A stretch of DNA of 64,000 nt from Calycina herbarum (lineage: Eukaryota; Ascomycota; Leotiomycetes; Helotiales; Pezizellaceae), in contig LLEY01000108.1 of NCBI GenBank assembly GCA_001414485.1, positions 1 through 64,000 of the forward strand. Reading direction: 5' to 3'. Both the position numbers and the translations under genes were made by a program. This document shows positions 1-12,178 of the stretch, in pieces. A model generated the notes under the pieces. The model saw only the letters and a program-made list of their open reading frames with translations, did no database searches and was not told the origin of the DNA. Position 1 is the stretch's first letter. Each line of letters begins with the position of its first letter.

Positions 1-245
1 AAGAGTCCTTTGTACACCGCATCCGTATTCCGTATACGTATATACAAAGAGTCCTTTGTACACCGCATACGTATTCCGAATGCGTATATACAAAGAGTCC
101 TTTATACACATGTGTATATAACTAGGTCCTGGGACGTCTACCCAGGACACACACACACATACACACACACATATACACACACACATATACACATAATTTA
201 TACCCTTGACTTCTGCCTTCTACCCTCTTGCGTGACCATTTTAAC
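1..245 (-). repeat. LTR-like terminal repeat, inverted copy, cut by the window edge
   Basis: Reading the minus strand from 245, the sequence starts with TGTTAAAATGGTCACGC, runs through a CA/TG microsatellite (about 148-195) and then a minisatellite with units of about 47 bases. The same order is found on the plus strand from 2731 to about 3190, so the two are inverted copies. The TG start at 245 directly abuts decayed gypsy pol sequence. The repeat itself shows few RIP-type changes compared with the pol it borders. The left end runs off the window. The assignment as an LTR is inference from the TG terminus and its position next to pol; a long terminal inverted repeat of a fold-back element is the alternative. 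Confidence 0.6.
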
Positions 246-2730
246 AGATAGGCTATGAATAGAAGACTACGTTTATCTTACTATTAAGACTCTATAAGTA
301 TATAGTAATATCTTTTAGTTTAACTAATATACTAGCTACTTATTAGAGATAGAATTATAGTATTCTAGAGAATCTTCTAAGAGTAACTATTATATATTAC
401 TTAGATAATATATTAATCTTAGAAAATCTAGAAGAATATAAGAGCTATATAAAAGAAGTCTTATAAAGACTTACTAAAGTAGACTTTTATTTAAAACTCT
501 TAAAATATAAGTTTAAAGTTAAGAAAACTCTCTTTCTCAGATAGGTATTTAGCTTAGGAAAAATAGAAATAGATCTAGAAAAGATCTATATAGTTATTAA
601 ATAGGAATTACTAAAAAACGTTAAAGACGTGTAATCCTTCTTAGGATTTACTAATTTCTATCGACAATTTATTAAGAACTATATAAAGATTATAAAGCCT
701 ATGTTAATACTAACTAGAAAAGCTATAACTTTTATCTAGGATAAGAAGGCTAAAAAGGCCTTTTAGGAAATTAAAGAACGGTTTATAGTAAAACCTATTC
801 TATATAATTTTAATTATAAGAAACTAAGTATAATAGAAATAGACGTCTTAGACATAGTAGTAGGCGCTGTATATCTATAACCGAATAAAACAGGAAAACT
901 TATACTTATAGTATATTTCTTAAAAACCTTTAATATAGTATAATAGAACTATAGTATTTATAATAAGGAATTAATAGCTATTGTTTTAGCTCTCGAAGAA
1001 TAGAGGATTTACCTCTAGAGTATAACGTACCTAGTAACAATACTTACTAATTATCTAAACCTAAAAACATTTACTACGACTAAGGAACTCGTTACGAGAT
1101 GCCTAGCTAGGTAGTTTAAAACCTTAGTAGGATTTAAGATAATTATTTAATATATTAGTAGAATAAGTAACGCTTGAGCCGATGCTCTAAGCCGGAAGCT
1201 AGGCTATAAGGAGAATAAAAAATACGTTAATATAGTAATATTAAAGTATAATAAAAATAGTAACTTAGTACCTACTATATATAAGATAGTAGTAATAAAC
1301 GACATCTAGATAGACAAAATTTAAGATATATATAAAGATTATAACTAGTATATAAAAGGGAAACTATAGGTTCCTAGCTCGTATATAAAAGAGTTCGTAA
1401 AAGAATACTATACTACGCCTACTTATAGCTACTAAGGAATTCGTAGAACTCTTTAATAGATAAGATAATACTATTATATTAATTAATTATCTACGATAGC
1501 TAAGAAAGTAATAGTAGAATATAATACCTATACTAGGAATAAGGCTTCCTACTATACTCTTTATAAATAGATAAATACTACTCTAATACTATAAATACCT
1601 TAGAAATCGATATCTTTAGATTTTATTATTAAATTACTAAAATCTAAAGATCTAATAATAGAAGTTAAGTATAACTTAATCCTAGTTATTATAGAACGAC
1701 TTATAAAGTATATAATTCTAATATTATATATAGAATTAAGTATAGCTAAAGAATTAGCATTTGTATTTCTTAAAGAAGTAGTCTTAAGACATAGACTACT
1801 AGAAGAAATACTCTTAGATAAAGATAAACTCTTTATCTTAAAATTTTATATCGCTTTTATAGAACAACTAGGTATAAAAAGGAAACTTTCTATAGCTTTT
1901 CACTCTTAGATAAATAGAGGAAATAAACAAATAAATCAAGTAGTTAAAATATACCTTCGTTATTATATAAACTACTAGTAAAACAATTAGGTAGAACTGT
2001 TACCTTTAGTATAGTTTGTTTATAATAGTTTAATAATAGAAATAATACTTATTACGCTATTCTATACTAACTTTAGATATAAATTAATAGTATATTAAGA
2101 ACTACTATCTATAACTATCGATAATCAGCTTACTTATATTTAGGTCTTGAAAATCAAAAGTCTATATAAAGAACTTATAAAGGATTTATAGTTTATAGTC
2201 GAAAGAAACACGTACTACTATAATAAGCGACGTAGTTAAGAGCTAATACTAAAAGAGAGAGATAAAGTCTACTTAGTATAAAAGAATATTAATACGAAAA
2301 GACTAAGTAATAAACTAGACTATAAAAAACTTAGACTATTTAAAATTAAACGAGTTAGAGAACCTTTGAATTATAAACTAGCGCTACTAAAGATAATAAA
2401 CATCTATCTAGTATTTTATATATCCTTACTTAAACTAGTACTACTAGGAGCCCTACTAGCTCTATTTATAGAAATTCAACTAATAAACCTAAACGCTAAG
2501 TATAAAGTTAAGAGGATTCTTAACTATAAACTTATTAGAGGATAAGTTAAGTACTTGATTGAATAGTTAGATTATTTATATTTAGAAAATACTTAGGAAC
2601 TAAGAAGTAATCTTAATTATTACCTAGTAAAACTTCAAGAGTTCTACTAATAAAACCTAGAGCTACTTAGAACTTAGAACTAGGGTTAGATAGAGAAATA
2701 TTATTAGAAAGCATCTATTTAATATAAGAG
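246..2730 (+). pseudogene. RIP-degraded Ty3/gypsy chromovirus pol (RT C-terminal part, RNase H, integrase, chromodomain)
   Basis: Conceptual plus-strand translation gives gypsy pol in order, with TAG/TAA at former Trp and Gln codons as RIP produces. It begins inside reverse transcriptase (GYE-KTTF, FSLTN, and a catalytic motif reading YLDN around 398-420 where YxDD is expected). Next come the RT thumb/RNase H region (FLGFTNFYRQFIKNY near 640-690; AITFI-DKKAKKAF near 720-760; LVTRCLA near 1090; ISRISNA-ADALSRKLG near 1155-1205) and integrase, ending in a chromodomain-like KYKVKRILNYKLIRG near 2500-2545. The 5' half (gag, protease, RT start) is missing. No reading frame survives. The family assignment is firm and exact limits are approximate. 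Confidence 0.85.
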
Positions 2731-3190
2731 TGTTAAAATAGTCACGTAAGAGGGTAGAAAGCAGAAGTCAAGGGTATAAATTATGTGTATATGTGTGTGT
2801 ATGTGTGTGTGTGTATGTGTGTATGTGTGTGTATGTGTGTGTGTGTATGTGTGTATGTGTGTGTATGTCCTAGGTAGACGTCCCAGGACCTAGTTATATA
2901 CACATGTGTACAAAGGACTCTTTTGTATATACGTATGCGGAATACGTATACAGTGTACAAAGGCCTCTTTACATATACGTATTCGGAATACGTCTGCGGT
3001 GTACAAAGGACTCTTTGTATATACGCATTCGGAATACGTATGCGGGGTACAAAGGACTCTTTGTATATACGTATACGGAATACGCATACGGTGTACAAAG
3101 GACTCTTTATATATACGTATACGGTATACGCTACAAAACGCCACTTCCGTAAACGGAATACGTATGCGGAAGTATATGTAATCAATATAC
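2731..3190 (+). repeat. LTR-like terminal repeat, right copy
   Basis: Starts TGTTAAAATAGTCACG just after the decayed chromodomain and 3' untranslated stretch, where a 3' LTR belongs. It contains a TG microsatellite (about 2782-2870) and five minisatellite units. It is the inverted counterpart of positions 1-245. The right limit is uncertain, placed where the minisatellite stops. Confidence 0.6.
2904..3135. repeat. Minisatellite, about 47-bp unit, five copies
   Basis: Five successive units begin with GTGTACAAAGGACTC or a close variant near 2905, 2953, 2999, 3046 and 3093. Each carries TATACGTA and GGAATACG blocks that are near-palindromic. Two or more units of the same repeat lie in opposite orientation at 1-105. 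Several short open frames here are artefacts of the repeat and are not genes. Confidence 0.85.
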
Positions 3191-3846
3191 AAACTTAACG
3201 CGTTGCTCTAGAGTGCTCTAGACACATCAGAACCGCGAGGTCACGTGGTATTCTAACTAAGCTTAACTTTTAGGTCTATATACACTTAAGCACGTATGTC
3301 TAAGTATACTAGATACTAATATATAAATTATTTATAATAAAGTATTTTATTTAGGTATTAATTATACTTAATCTCTTATATTTATACTATTTATTTATAT
3401 ATTATTATAAAGAGGCTATCTTAAAAGTAGGAAACTAGGAAGACGAGGATTCGAGACAAGGACTTATGAGAGGAGGATTTAGAAGAGTAATAGAGAGTCG
3501 TTTATATATAAGGCTAAAGAAAAATCGATATATAGGTTTTTAAGGTCTAGAGGAAGGAACGACGCGATAGCTAAAACTATTATAGAATCTTTTCAACTAA
3601 ATATACTCGGAATATTAAGAGGATTTAGAAAGCTCTAAGAAGCAGCGACGAGACTGTTTTCGACAAAAAGAACAAGTCTCTACTAGACGTTATATAGATT
3701 CGATTCGTATAGTAAGAGCTAGACGCTCTTTTCGTTTAATATAAGAGAAGGATATGTTTATATATAGAAAAGAACTAATATCTATCTAATAACATATTTT
3801 AGGTTATACTCTAGTGTAGGGACACGCTAGGCTAAGAAGGGGATAG
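3191..3846. other. AT-rich transposon-derived spacer, unassigned
   Basis: No intact frame and no family I can name. The composition is RIP-like from about 3260 on. It contains a less mutated stretch with CACGTG near 3243. It probably belongs to a decayed transposon. Confidence 0.4.
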
Positions 3847-4308
3847 TGTTACGAATTACGTACTAGCACGTAACTAAGTAAAGTCTAAGCAACGTTCTAA
3901 TAGGATAAATACTATTATAACTCTAGAAAGAAGAAAGGATTAAATATAGTAAAACATATAATCCTCGAATCTTATTATAGTTATATTATATAACTCGGTT
4001 AGTAGTAGTTAGGTAATAGAGTCTAGTTTTAAGGAGTCCTAGAAATAGAGTTAGACTCTATCTTTAGAACTCCTGCTAAGTAAGACTCTAATATTAACAG
4101 AAGGTTCTATATAAGACTAGCATGTCTACTATTAGATAGGAGCTTCGTACTTAACTTTAGTTATTAATCTTATTATCTTATTTAATATCTTTAATATAAG
4201 TAACGAGTTTACTTCTAAGTAAACAACCCGACGTATCTGTACTTCTTATCTATATACTAACCTTCGAGACTTAGTTACCTTTGTTTAGTTTGTTTAAGTT
4301 TCGTTATA
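3847..4308 (+). repeat. LTR, family with TGTTACG...CGTTACA ends, copy 1
   Basis: Starts TGTTACGAATTACG and ends CGTTATA, that is CGTTACA after a RIP transition, so the termini form a 7-bp inverted repeat. It matches the copies at 56814-57260 and 59724-60187 over their whole length of about 450-465 bases, same strand. Flanking 5-mers GATAG and CCGAG do not match, so this is not a simple solo LTR with preserved target duplication. The internal element is not recognisable on either side. Confidence 0.75.
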
Positions 4309-5517
4309 CCGAGGTGATTACCAAGGTAGTTCCTAAGATTATATAAAGTTACAAAGTCACGTTTTATACAAAGGTCGGTAGACCGAGTACTCTTTAGATA
4401 TAAACTATTATAATTATCTTAATAGTATACTACTATATCTCTACTAGTGAAAAACAGGCTATAGTTTTAGAGATTATTATTTTAAAGAAGATATTACTAA
4501 TTCTCTGCTGCTTTAATATATAGTAGATTACGCGCTTCTAACTCGATTAATAGATAGCTTAAGAAGTTTCTAAACTACGAGAAGATTTATAATAATAGAA
4601 ATAGAAAGGTTTTATATATTAATATAATCGACTCGGTAATAAACTACGTTAAAAGCTATTAAGATAAGAAATCTCTAGAAACTCGAATACTTTTATATAG
4701 TAAGTTTTTAAGTAAACTTCTAGTTTATCTTTTAGTATAATTAAGATTTTATATTCTTTCTATTATATCTCGAAAGTAATAATTTCTGTATATAACTTCT
4801 AAACACTTAATAACCTTTCTAGATAGTAGAGTAGCTATAGAGTATCTATATTTTAGTAAGACCTCGAATATATACTCTAAACTATTTAAGATATAATCGC
4901 CTTAGTTAGGCAGCTAAAAAAGTTATATATTTAGATAGAAGCTCTTTATATTAATTAAAGCGATAATAAAGAAGTTTGAAATTATCGGGATTTCTTTAGA
5001 AGTACTTTATACTATTATTCTACTAGAAAGTAAGAGCTCTTATTACTTCTTATCTAATAATCGTCTTATAACTATCTATAAGAATAAATAACGCGACTCT
5101 TATATCGCTTTAATGTTTTAATATTCTAGCTTACGAATCTGAAATTATAGGTCTATACTCTATAGAGTATTTTCAGCCTCTTTATAATATTTATTATTAT
5201 ATTACTAAATAGTAACTTAATTTAATTAGAAGTAGACTATCTATAGCGTTATATAAGTATAGTAACCTAATATTCCTACTTTAAAATCAACTTATTAATC
5301 TAATCCTAAGCTATAGCCTTCTATTCTTCTATAATAGCTTAGTATATCTCCTCTATAGTAGTAGGTTAACGTTTTCTTCTATAAAGAGACTATTTAATCT
5401 ACTACTAATACTTCTCTATAGTATTTATATCTAGTAATATAGAAGGATATAGTATTAAGATAATATAATATTTTATATAGAATTTAGTATAGTAGTTTAT
5501 TATTAATTTATATCTAT
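4309..5517. other. RIP-degraded sequence between LTR and pogo element
   Basis: AT-rich with many stops in all frames. A short stretch ending at about 4652 (TAATAAACTACGTTA) matches the terminal repeat of the pogo-type elements elsewhere in the window, so it is probably one end of a broken MITE or transposon. Nothing else is identified. Confidence 0.4.
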
Positions 5518-7356
5518 TAACGTGTTTTATAAGCGAGTCGCCTACTTTTTCAACCTAGTGTTATTATAATATAAAATACTTAACACTATACAAAGTTATT
5601 ATTACTATAGAAGCTATCTAGTATTCTTTAGAACTTTCGCTATCTTCTATATCTAATATTTCTACCTAATAAGTACGAGAATTATACCTAGTTTTACTAC
5701 AACGGCTATAGTACCTGTCTACGCGAACTCTCTTCCTAGACTCTTTACTTTGTTTCTAGCTACTATTTTCCTTAGATGTAATTAAATTAGCTACGTCGCC
5801 TACTATTAATGTCTCTTAACTCTTAATATACTTCCTCTTACGACTTTTACGCTTAGTTATAGCCTTAGTTATTATACGAAGACTAGTAATTTCCTTATAT
5901 ATTAATAGTATATTATATATCACCTTAGTTAAGCCTTTTTCGAGTTGATTAAGAGACTGAATAATAGAACTAGGTAACGAGTCTTGATGTCTTTGAATCC
6001 GATCTCGAATAAGCGTTAATTAAGCTATTATTTCGTATATATTACTTAGTGTTTTAGATGTCTATAGAGTACCTTCTAGTATTGTTAGTATTAGCGTACG
6101 AAGCCTTAAATCAAGCTTTAATAACATAGCTTCTAGGTTATATAAGACTAGCCTAGCCTCTTTAAAACTCGCGTAGATATTATCCTTTATAAATGCTTTA
6201 TAAAAAGCTGCTTTAAATACTAGAAGAAAGGTTTCTTTAGTAATATAATTAATATAATTCTATACTAAGCCTAATATCTCAGCTCTATACGCTCGCTTTA
6301 ACAGCGAGAAGCAGACTATATTAAGCGGCTATAGTAGGTGTAATAAGTGTAGAGGTATATAGAGGGTAATAATGTTTAAGTCTTTATAGAGTTGCTAGAA
6401 TTTAAGCGAGTTACAGCTTTTATAACTATTAATAATTAATAAACGATATCCTCCTATACTTTGTACCTTTATATACTTGTTAAAATGCTTTAACTATATA
6501 ACTTCAAGCTTATTATTTGTCTAGCCGTTATTACTAACCTTAATTACTTAATCGTATAGTATATATATATCTTAGTACTAGGTAGAAACAAGTACTTTGC
6601 CTACGAATATAATAAATAGCGGAATTACCTATCCTATTACGTTAACTCCCTAAATAACTATAACCTACTCGCGATTACCTAGCTAAACTTGCTTTCGCTT
6701 TCTACGCGTTTCTAAGCTTATAATAACAAGTTAGAACGAAATAACTCCTATTATAAAGCTACTTTCGTTAAAGTTGTAAATATCCTTATCTTAAATACTA
6801 TATTTCTCTTTAATAGACTATATAAGTATAAACTATAGGCTAATAACTCGCGGATCCTTAGTTAAAGCTCGCTAACGATCGTACAAACGACTCTATTAAG
6901 TTTTAAGCTTAGGTATACGTTTTATAAAGTTATCTAGCTAGTTCCTGTCTATAGGCTTTCTGTCGCGCTCTCTTAGCAGATTGTTAGCTATATCTTATAC
7001 TATATCCCTTATAGGCGAAAACCCTTGTGAATCTAACTCTAATATATATCTGACTATTACCTCCTCCTCTGGCTTTGTAAGCTTTTTCGAATTAGGCTGG
7101 TAATCGCGTTATAAAGGCTTTCCAGCGCGTCGATCGGAGAGAGTCTTTTAAGAAACATAGTAAATCTTTGTAGCGCTTTGTTCAGTTAATAACGCGTTGT
7201 TTTCGAGTTCTTAGGTTACTAAAATGATATTAGCTTCTTAAGAAGGTAATTGAACGTTGTAGTGTTAAGCTATTATAATTTAAAGGTAGTATATAGTACG
7301 CGACGAGGAAAGTAGGCGACCCGCTTATATAGGCGACTCGCTTGTGAAACACGTTA
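5518..7356 (-). mobile_element. Complete but RIP-dead pogo/Fot1-type DNA transposon
   Basis: Terminal inverted repeats: ACGTGTTTTATAAGCGAGTC near 5520-5539 and its near-complement AGGCGACTCGCTTGTGAAAC near 7331-7350, next to CACGTTA. Both ends are flanked by TA, the pogo target duplication. The minus strand between them translates to a Fot1-like transposase with a CENP-B-like N-terminal part (EEEVIVRYILELDS near 7050), DIYNFNESSF (first catalytic Asp changed to Asn by RIP), LLIINS where LLILDGH is expected near 6440, and ITLYIPLHL then PLNIVCFSLLKRAYRAEI where MPPHSSHLLQPLDVGCFSPLKRAY is usual. At least two catalytic Asp codons read Asn. About 1.84 kb, a normal size for this group. Confidence 0.85.
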
Positions 7357-8433
7357 TCAAAATCGCTAAAACACTCTATATAGTATAGATCTATGATTTC
7401 AGGTTCGTTATATACGTAGGTGCCTAAGATACCTACGCTTAAAAAAGTTGCTTCTAATAGCACTTAAGAGAATACTCGGGAATTCTGTTAAAGAATGTCG
7501 GTAGTGCTTTCGAGAGAGCGGGTAGAGTAAGCTTAGAAGTACTTACTAGTCTAGAAGGCGAGGATTCTATAGAGGTAAGAGTAAGGCCTGTTTTGCTTGT
7601 TTGAATTACCGATGAAAATTAGTTTAGAAGCGAGAGAGGTTTCTCGGGAGATAGTATCGTTTTAATGAAAATATAAAAACTTAGTAGCTAATTCGCTAGG
7701 TTCCTCGATATATAAGAGAAAAATTAGACAAAGAACAAAGGTTAAAATTTAAAGTACTCTGTTATAAGCTAAGCGTTAATTTCTTAACTATCTATTCTAA
7801 CAAGACTCTAATAAGCTAGCCCTCTCTTATCTAATTCATATAAGTGTTTCTGGGTTTAAGCCTCTGTTAACTAGAAACACGAGGCTCTAGATTTCTATCA
7901 ATTCATAGCCGTCGCATACTATTCAGACGATCTTCTACGATCTTCCACGGGTAAATCCTATCGGTTTCATTACTAAGATTTATCATCAGCTCTATTTACA
8001 TAAGAACCTGCAGTGTTACTGTGACACAACGCGAAAACCAATAGAATTTCACCACTATCACTAACTCACTCGCATTTGACTAGGTAATTTTTTTCTTCAG
8101 AACTCATAAGAGGTAAGGGTACTTTTGTATTAGCGGTGTACGAGCAACGTGTTTAATGCCATATTATTTTCCGAAGCAATAGCCTTAAACCCCTAAAATC
8201 CACCCACCAAGGATGTGCGTTCGCACATATGCATATGTTAAGGGGTAGTCGGGGTTAAATTTGAGTCAGTGTGCCAGAGGCGTATATCGCACTTCACTTT
8301 ACCCATCCAATAGACAAGTTTAACGCACGCACAGCAACCGAATCTGGAGACACAGGTATAGTGCTATATACTCATATGGTACCCACTTTCAGATTCAAGT
8401 TTAACAGTTCAAACACCCGCCAAGAACCAAAGT
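7357..8433. other. Left transposon-island boundary and upstream region of the rhodopsin-domain gene
   Basis: RIP-type composition fades over about 7400-7900 and ordinary composition begins after that. No coding region is supported. The short open frame at 7230-7463 (-) straddles the transposon end and has no recognisable domain. 8271-8433 is probably the leader of the next gene. Confidence 0.5.
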
Positions 8434-9521
8434 ATGTCGATGACTCTCGAGCAACAAGTTACTTCGGAGTATACGGTCGGCCCCACTCTTCAAAATGTCG
8501 CAATAGCTTTTATAGTGCTGGAATTTATGTTTGTTAGCTTATGGTATATTGCAACATATCTAAAATCCCGCGATATTGGATTAGATGACATCTTTATGCC
8601 ACTGGCTTTGGTAGTCAACATATGCCTTTGTATCCTCTGTATAAGTAAGTTCCGATACCTACCTAAACAACTGCTCTCATTTGACTGTCGCTAGTTCTAG
8701 TAAAAGAGTGCTATGTTGGTCATCACATCTCCTGGGTCTTCGAAAACCACCCGGCTGCATTGACGCTGTACCACAAATTACAGGTCCCATATCCTATAAT
8801 ATATGCTATGGCTTGCACTTTTCCGAGGCTCGCTATCCTCGGTCTTTATCTAAGAATCTTTTCGGCGAAGAGGGATCGGGTTTCCTGTTACGCTCTGGTT
8901 GCAATCATTTCTTTGTGGTGTATTTCTGTAACTGTTGCAAACCTTGTTCAATGCATCCCTCTTGCTTATCTGTGGGAACCGGTTGCCCACCCTCGTGGTC
9001 ATTGCTTCAACATCAACGAATTCTGGACATGGTGGAGCTTCCCAAACATCTTGACCGACATCATGATTCTTTTGTTGCCTCTCCCTTGTATCTTGAAACT
9101 TCAACTTTCCACAAGAGACAAGGTTGGGCTAGTGATTACATTTGCTACGGGCAGTGTGTAAGTTTCTGACTGCTATTTCTGCCTGCCATTTTTGCTCACT
9201 TTTTCAAGGGGGCTAATCACCACGACTATACGCTTCGCTATTTTCTTTCAGATAATCCGCGATGGCAACCAAAAAGACTTCACTTTTACATCCGTCAAAC
9301 TTTCTTGCGTTTCCATTGCCGAAGGTGGGGTATACCTCATCGCTGCTTGCCTTCCCAATTACCGATCCTTATTCCGAACCGTTCGAGAACGTACCATTGG
9401 TGGGACGAGAACCAATGCGCATGGAGCGACTGGGGAATCGATCTCTTTGAAGGGTGGTAGGCAGAACAATCGATTTGGAACCGGAGACGGGTTTTCGCGC
9501 TTAGGTGGGAATGCCACTTGA
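8434..9521 (+). CDS. Rhodopsin-domain (PTH11-like) seven-transmembrane protein
   Basis: Model of 326 aa from exons 8434-8644, 8701-9157 and 9209-9521; introns of 56 and 51 nt with GTAAGT donors. The start Met precedes the usual short extracellular tail. Hydrophobic segments follow in the order typical of the fungal rhodopsin-domain family (as in satratoxin SC1 protein 4 and PTH11-related proteins): VAIAFIVLEFMFVSLWY, an acidic DIGLDD loop, LALVVNICLCIL, then after intron 1 ECYVGHHISW, FPRLAILGLYLRIF, the LVQCIPLAYLWEP segment, FNINEFWTWWSFPNI, and ITTTIRFAIFF. The tail is polar. The family is known as plasma-membrane, receptor-like proteins of mostly unknown ligand; role in signalling is inference. 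It lies at the edge of the transposon block, a usual place for fast-evolving receptor genes. A second in-frame Met lies two codons downstream. Confidence 0.85.
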
Positions 9522-10148
9522 CCTCGAGGGAGGAATTTTTGGAAGCTGAAGGACTAGACTCGAATATTAGTTTCCGTCAAGTGAGTTCCGAATTATGCAG
9601 GAAAAGTTAGCTTTAAGTCTTCCAATGTTTCAAAATCATCAAAGTAGGTTAGTAAAAATATACACACGCTATCATCAACGAGAATTTTTAACAAGTACGG
9701 TATGGTGAATGAATTGAAAGTCAGTTCGATACATCAGCGGCGAGGGCGTGGATCGGAAAAATCCTTGGTGATACAAGCATTGAGGAACTATTTCTTACTT
9801 GTCTTAATCGGCTAGGATAGAGAGGCTCATCATTGGTGTACTCTGCTGACTTCCTCACATCAAATAGAAGCTTATCTGGGTACCTCTCCTTGTTTTACCA
9901 AACCTCCACCGTCACTACAACATTTCGACGGCGTTCTAGGCCGAGAAATCGAGTTTGAGTCGTCGGAGAGTACCTCGTTGCGGAAGAGCCAAGCCAAGGC
10001 TGGATTTAAATTATGTAAAGTGATTGTCAGCTTATTGTCTCTGTGTATATGAATACCTCCACACCCTCAGTGACTTACTTGATCTGATTTTTTCATCTTT
10101 ATATTGTATTCCACATTGTGCTAATTATCTGGTCTTCCTTCATCAGTT
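9522..10148. other. Intergenic, 3' region of receptor gene and promoter of FAD oxidoreductase
   Basis: No open frame of interest, no repeat and no RNA gene recognised. Confidence 0.5.
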
Positions 10149-12178
10149 ATGATGTTTTTGAGAGGTTTCAATTTCGTTGGATTATTTGTCCTACAGTTTG
10201 CACGAGCTCAAGATGGTATCTCGACAACAAAACGAATTTACAACAACAATGGCTGCAAATGCGTAAGTTTATCATTTAAGTATTGCTTAGCTTTAGAGCT
10301 CCGGGTAATGAGATGTCTGATAGGCACCAACAGACCAATGCTGGCCAAGTATTGAAACATGGGACGATTTAAATAAGACCATTTCTGGCAAGCTTATTGC
10401 AGATACACCACCAGCTATTTCTTGCTACCCAGGACCCGAATTTGACAACGCAACCTGTGCTGCGTTGGCTTCACAGCTTACAGACTCGAGCTTTATTGCT
10501 GAGAGTCCAGTTGCTCTCGGTTTCCCACTAGAGGATGCGTGTCCACTAGTCAGTTTTGCTGCTGGAGAAATTCCAGGAACATGCTCGATTGGTACTTTAC
10601 CCCGATATGTCATTAATGCTACAACTCCTGAGGATGTTGCCGCGGGAGTTCGATTTGCAAAAGAGAGGAATATCAGACTTGTGATACGTAACACTGGCCA
10701 TGATTCCCTGGGAAGGTAAGTGTTCTTTTCTTGTATTACCGAATGAAATTCGGGAACTAAACTGAACAGATCAACTGGGTATGGAAGTTTGGAAATCTGG
10801 ATCCACCATCTCCGACAAGGAATTACATTCCAGGAAAAGCACACCGCATCAGATCGCTGTACAAATTCAGGTTGGACGGGAAGCGCTTTGAAGATCGGTG
10901 GTGGCTATGTCTGGAAAGACGCTTATACTGTAGCTGAAAAGAACAATGTGATAGTTGTTGGAGGGGGAGATCCTGTAAGTCCTTATTCTTCTCTATTCGA
11001 TTTTGCGGTTTGAACTGACAAAAGCCAGTCAGTCGGTTGCATCGGAGGCTGGGCTCAAGGAGGTGGTCATTCTCCAGCAAGTCATGATTTTGGTCTAGGA
11101 GCTGATCAGATCTTGGAGGCGCAGATCGTGCTCGTCAGTTCAACCTTTCTAGGCTTTCTTGATGCTTACTCACAGTTCACAGGCAAATGGGACACTCTTG
11201 ACAGCCAATGCTTGCCACAACTCGGATCTGTATACTGCCATCCGTGGAGGAGGTGGTGGCACATATGGAGTAGTGATTTCTACAACCGTCAAGACTTGGC
11301 CGACTACTACTATTTCCGCTCAAACTTTTATCATCGCTCCACTCCATGAATATTTTCCCCCTGAATTCATGTTAGCACTCGAAACCCTGTACAGATCATT
11401 CCCCGACCTTAGCAAAAGAAATATAAGTGGATATGGGAATTGGGCTTACCAATCATTCGGTCCAGTCATTACCGGGCTTCCTTATACCACGGGTTATCAA
11501 CACTCTTTTGCCATTATGGGCAAACCTGTTGATCACTTCCACGAAATATGGGATTCCGTGGCCTCGAAGTTGTCTCCCTTCAATGGAACATCGCTTTACA
11601 TGTCAACAAGTTATGAAACGTATCCAAACCACGCTACCTTTTACAATGCTCGCTCCGGACAAGCACCAGTTGGTCAACATGGTGCTTTCGGCTCTCGTCT
11701 GTTTGACCGTGCTGCCTTGACAAGTCCTCAACTGAGAGATATGCTCAATGTCACTGCCGGTCGTCCAGGTCAATTCACACAACGCAATTTCTGCCTCGTA
11801 TCAGGAGGACAAGTTTTCAAAGATGCCAGTGATCCTTATACAGGAGTCAATCCCGCATGGAGAACTTCACATCTCCACGATATTGTGTCTCGTGGGTATG
11901 TTGCTGATGATAATGCCGAGACAAAAGCAGAAGTTCATCGGGATATTACTGATGTGAAGATTGGATCGATGAAGGCTCTCGCTCCAAATACTGGTTGCTA
12001 CATGAATGAAGCAGATGGCGAAGATCCGGAGTACCTGGAGGACTTTTATGGCAAGAAGCTCGAGCAACATGTTGCTGCTAAGGCCAAGTATGACCCTGTG
12101 AGTGTGTTCTATTGTCCGACTTGTGTTGGCAGTGATGCTTGGAAGGAAGATGGGACAGGTCGGTTGTGTAGAGTGTGA
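10149..12178 (+). CDS. Secreted FAD-linked oxidoreductase, berberine bridge enzyme (BBE) family
   Basis: 603-aa model: exons 10149-10262, 10324-10715, 10770-10974, 11029-11133 and 11183-12178; introns 61, 54, 54 and 49 nt (the last with a GTCAGT donor). An N-terminal signal peptide (FVLQFARAQ, cleavage near residue 20) precedes the Cys-rich CKCAPTDQCWPS start of the mature domain. The VAO/PCMH FAD-binding domain shows RNTGHDSLGR, whose His is the expected covalent flavin ligand, then IGGGYVWKDAY, VIVVGGGDP and GGWAQGGGHSP. The Cys of bicovalent enzymes (GGC..VG) is Asp here, so attachment through His alone is likely. The C-terminal BBE motif is YMNEADGEDPEYLEDFYG...VFYCPTCVGS. Family members oxidise sugars, alcohols or secondary metabolites with O2; the substrate cannot be told. 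No cluster of biosynthetic genes surrounds it. Confidence 0.9.

Noticed and set aside
10..258. Open frame over the left repeat (82 aa, HTHTYTHTYTH-type)
   Set aside because: Pure translation of minisatellite and CA microsatellite; same for the frames at 2781-3198.
3191..7356. Starship-type giant element (tyrosine recombinase captain)
   Set aside because: No captain-like frame, even allowing for RIP stops; recognisable enzymes are pogo transposase and gypsy/LINE proteins.
7230..7463. Minus-strand 77-aa open frame as a gene
   Set aside because: It spans the terminal repeat of the pogo element and the flanking DNA; no domain.
8041..8270. Possible extra exon upstream of the rhodopsin-domain gene
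   Set aside because: No hydrophobic segment or plausible junction; the model from 8434 already has the full family length.
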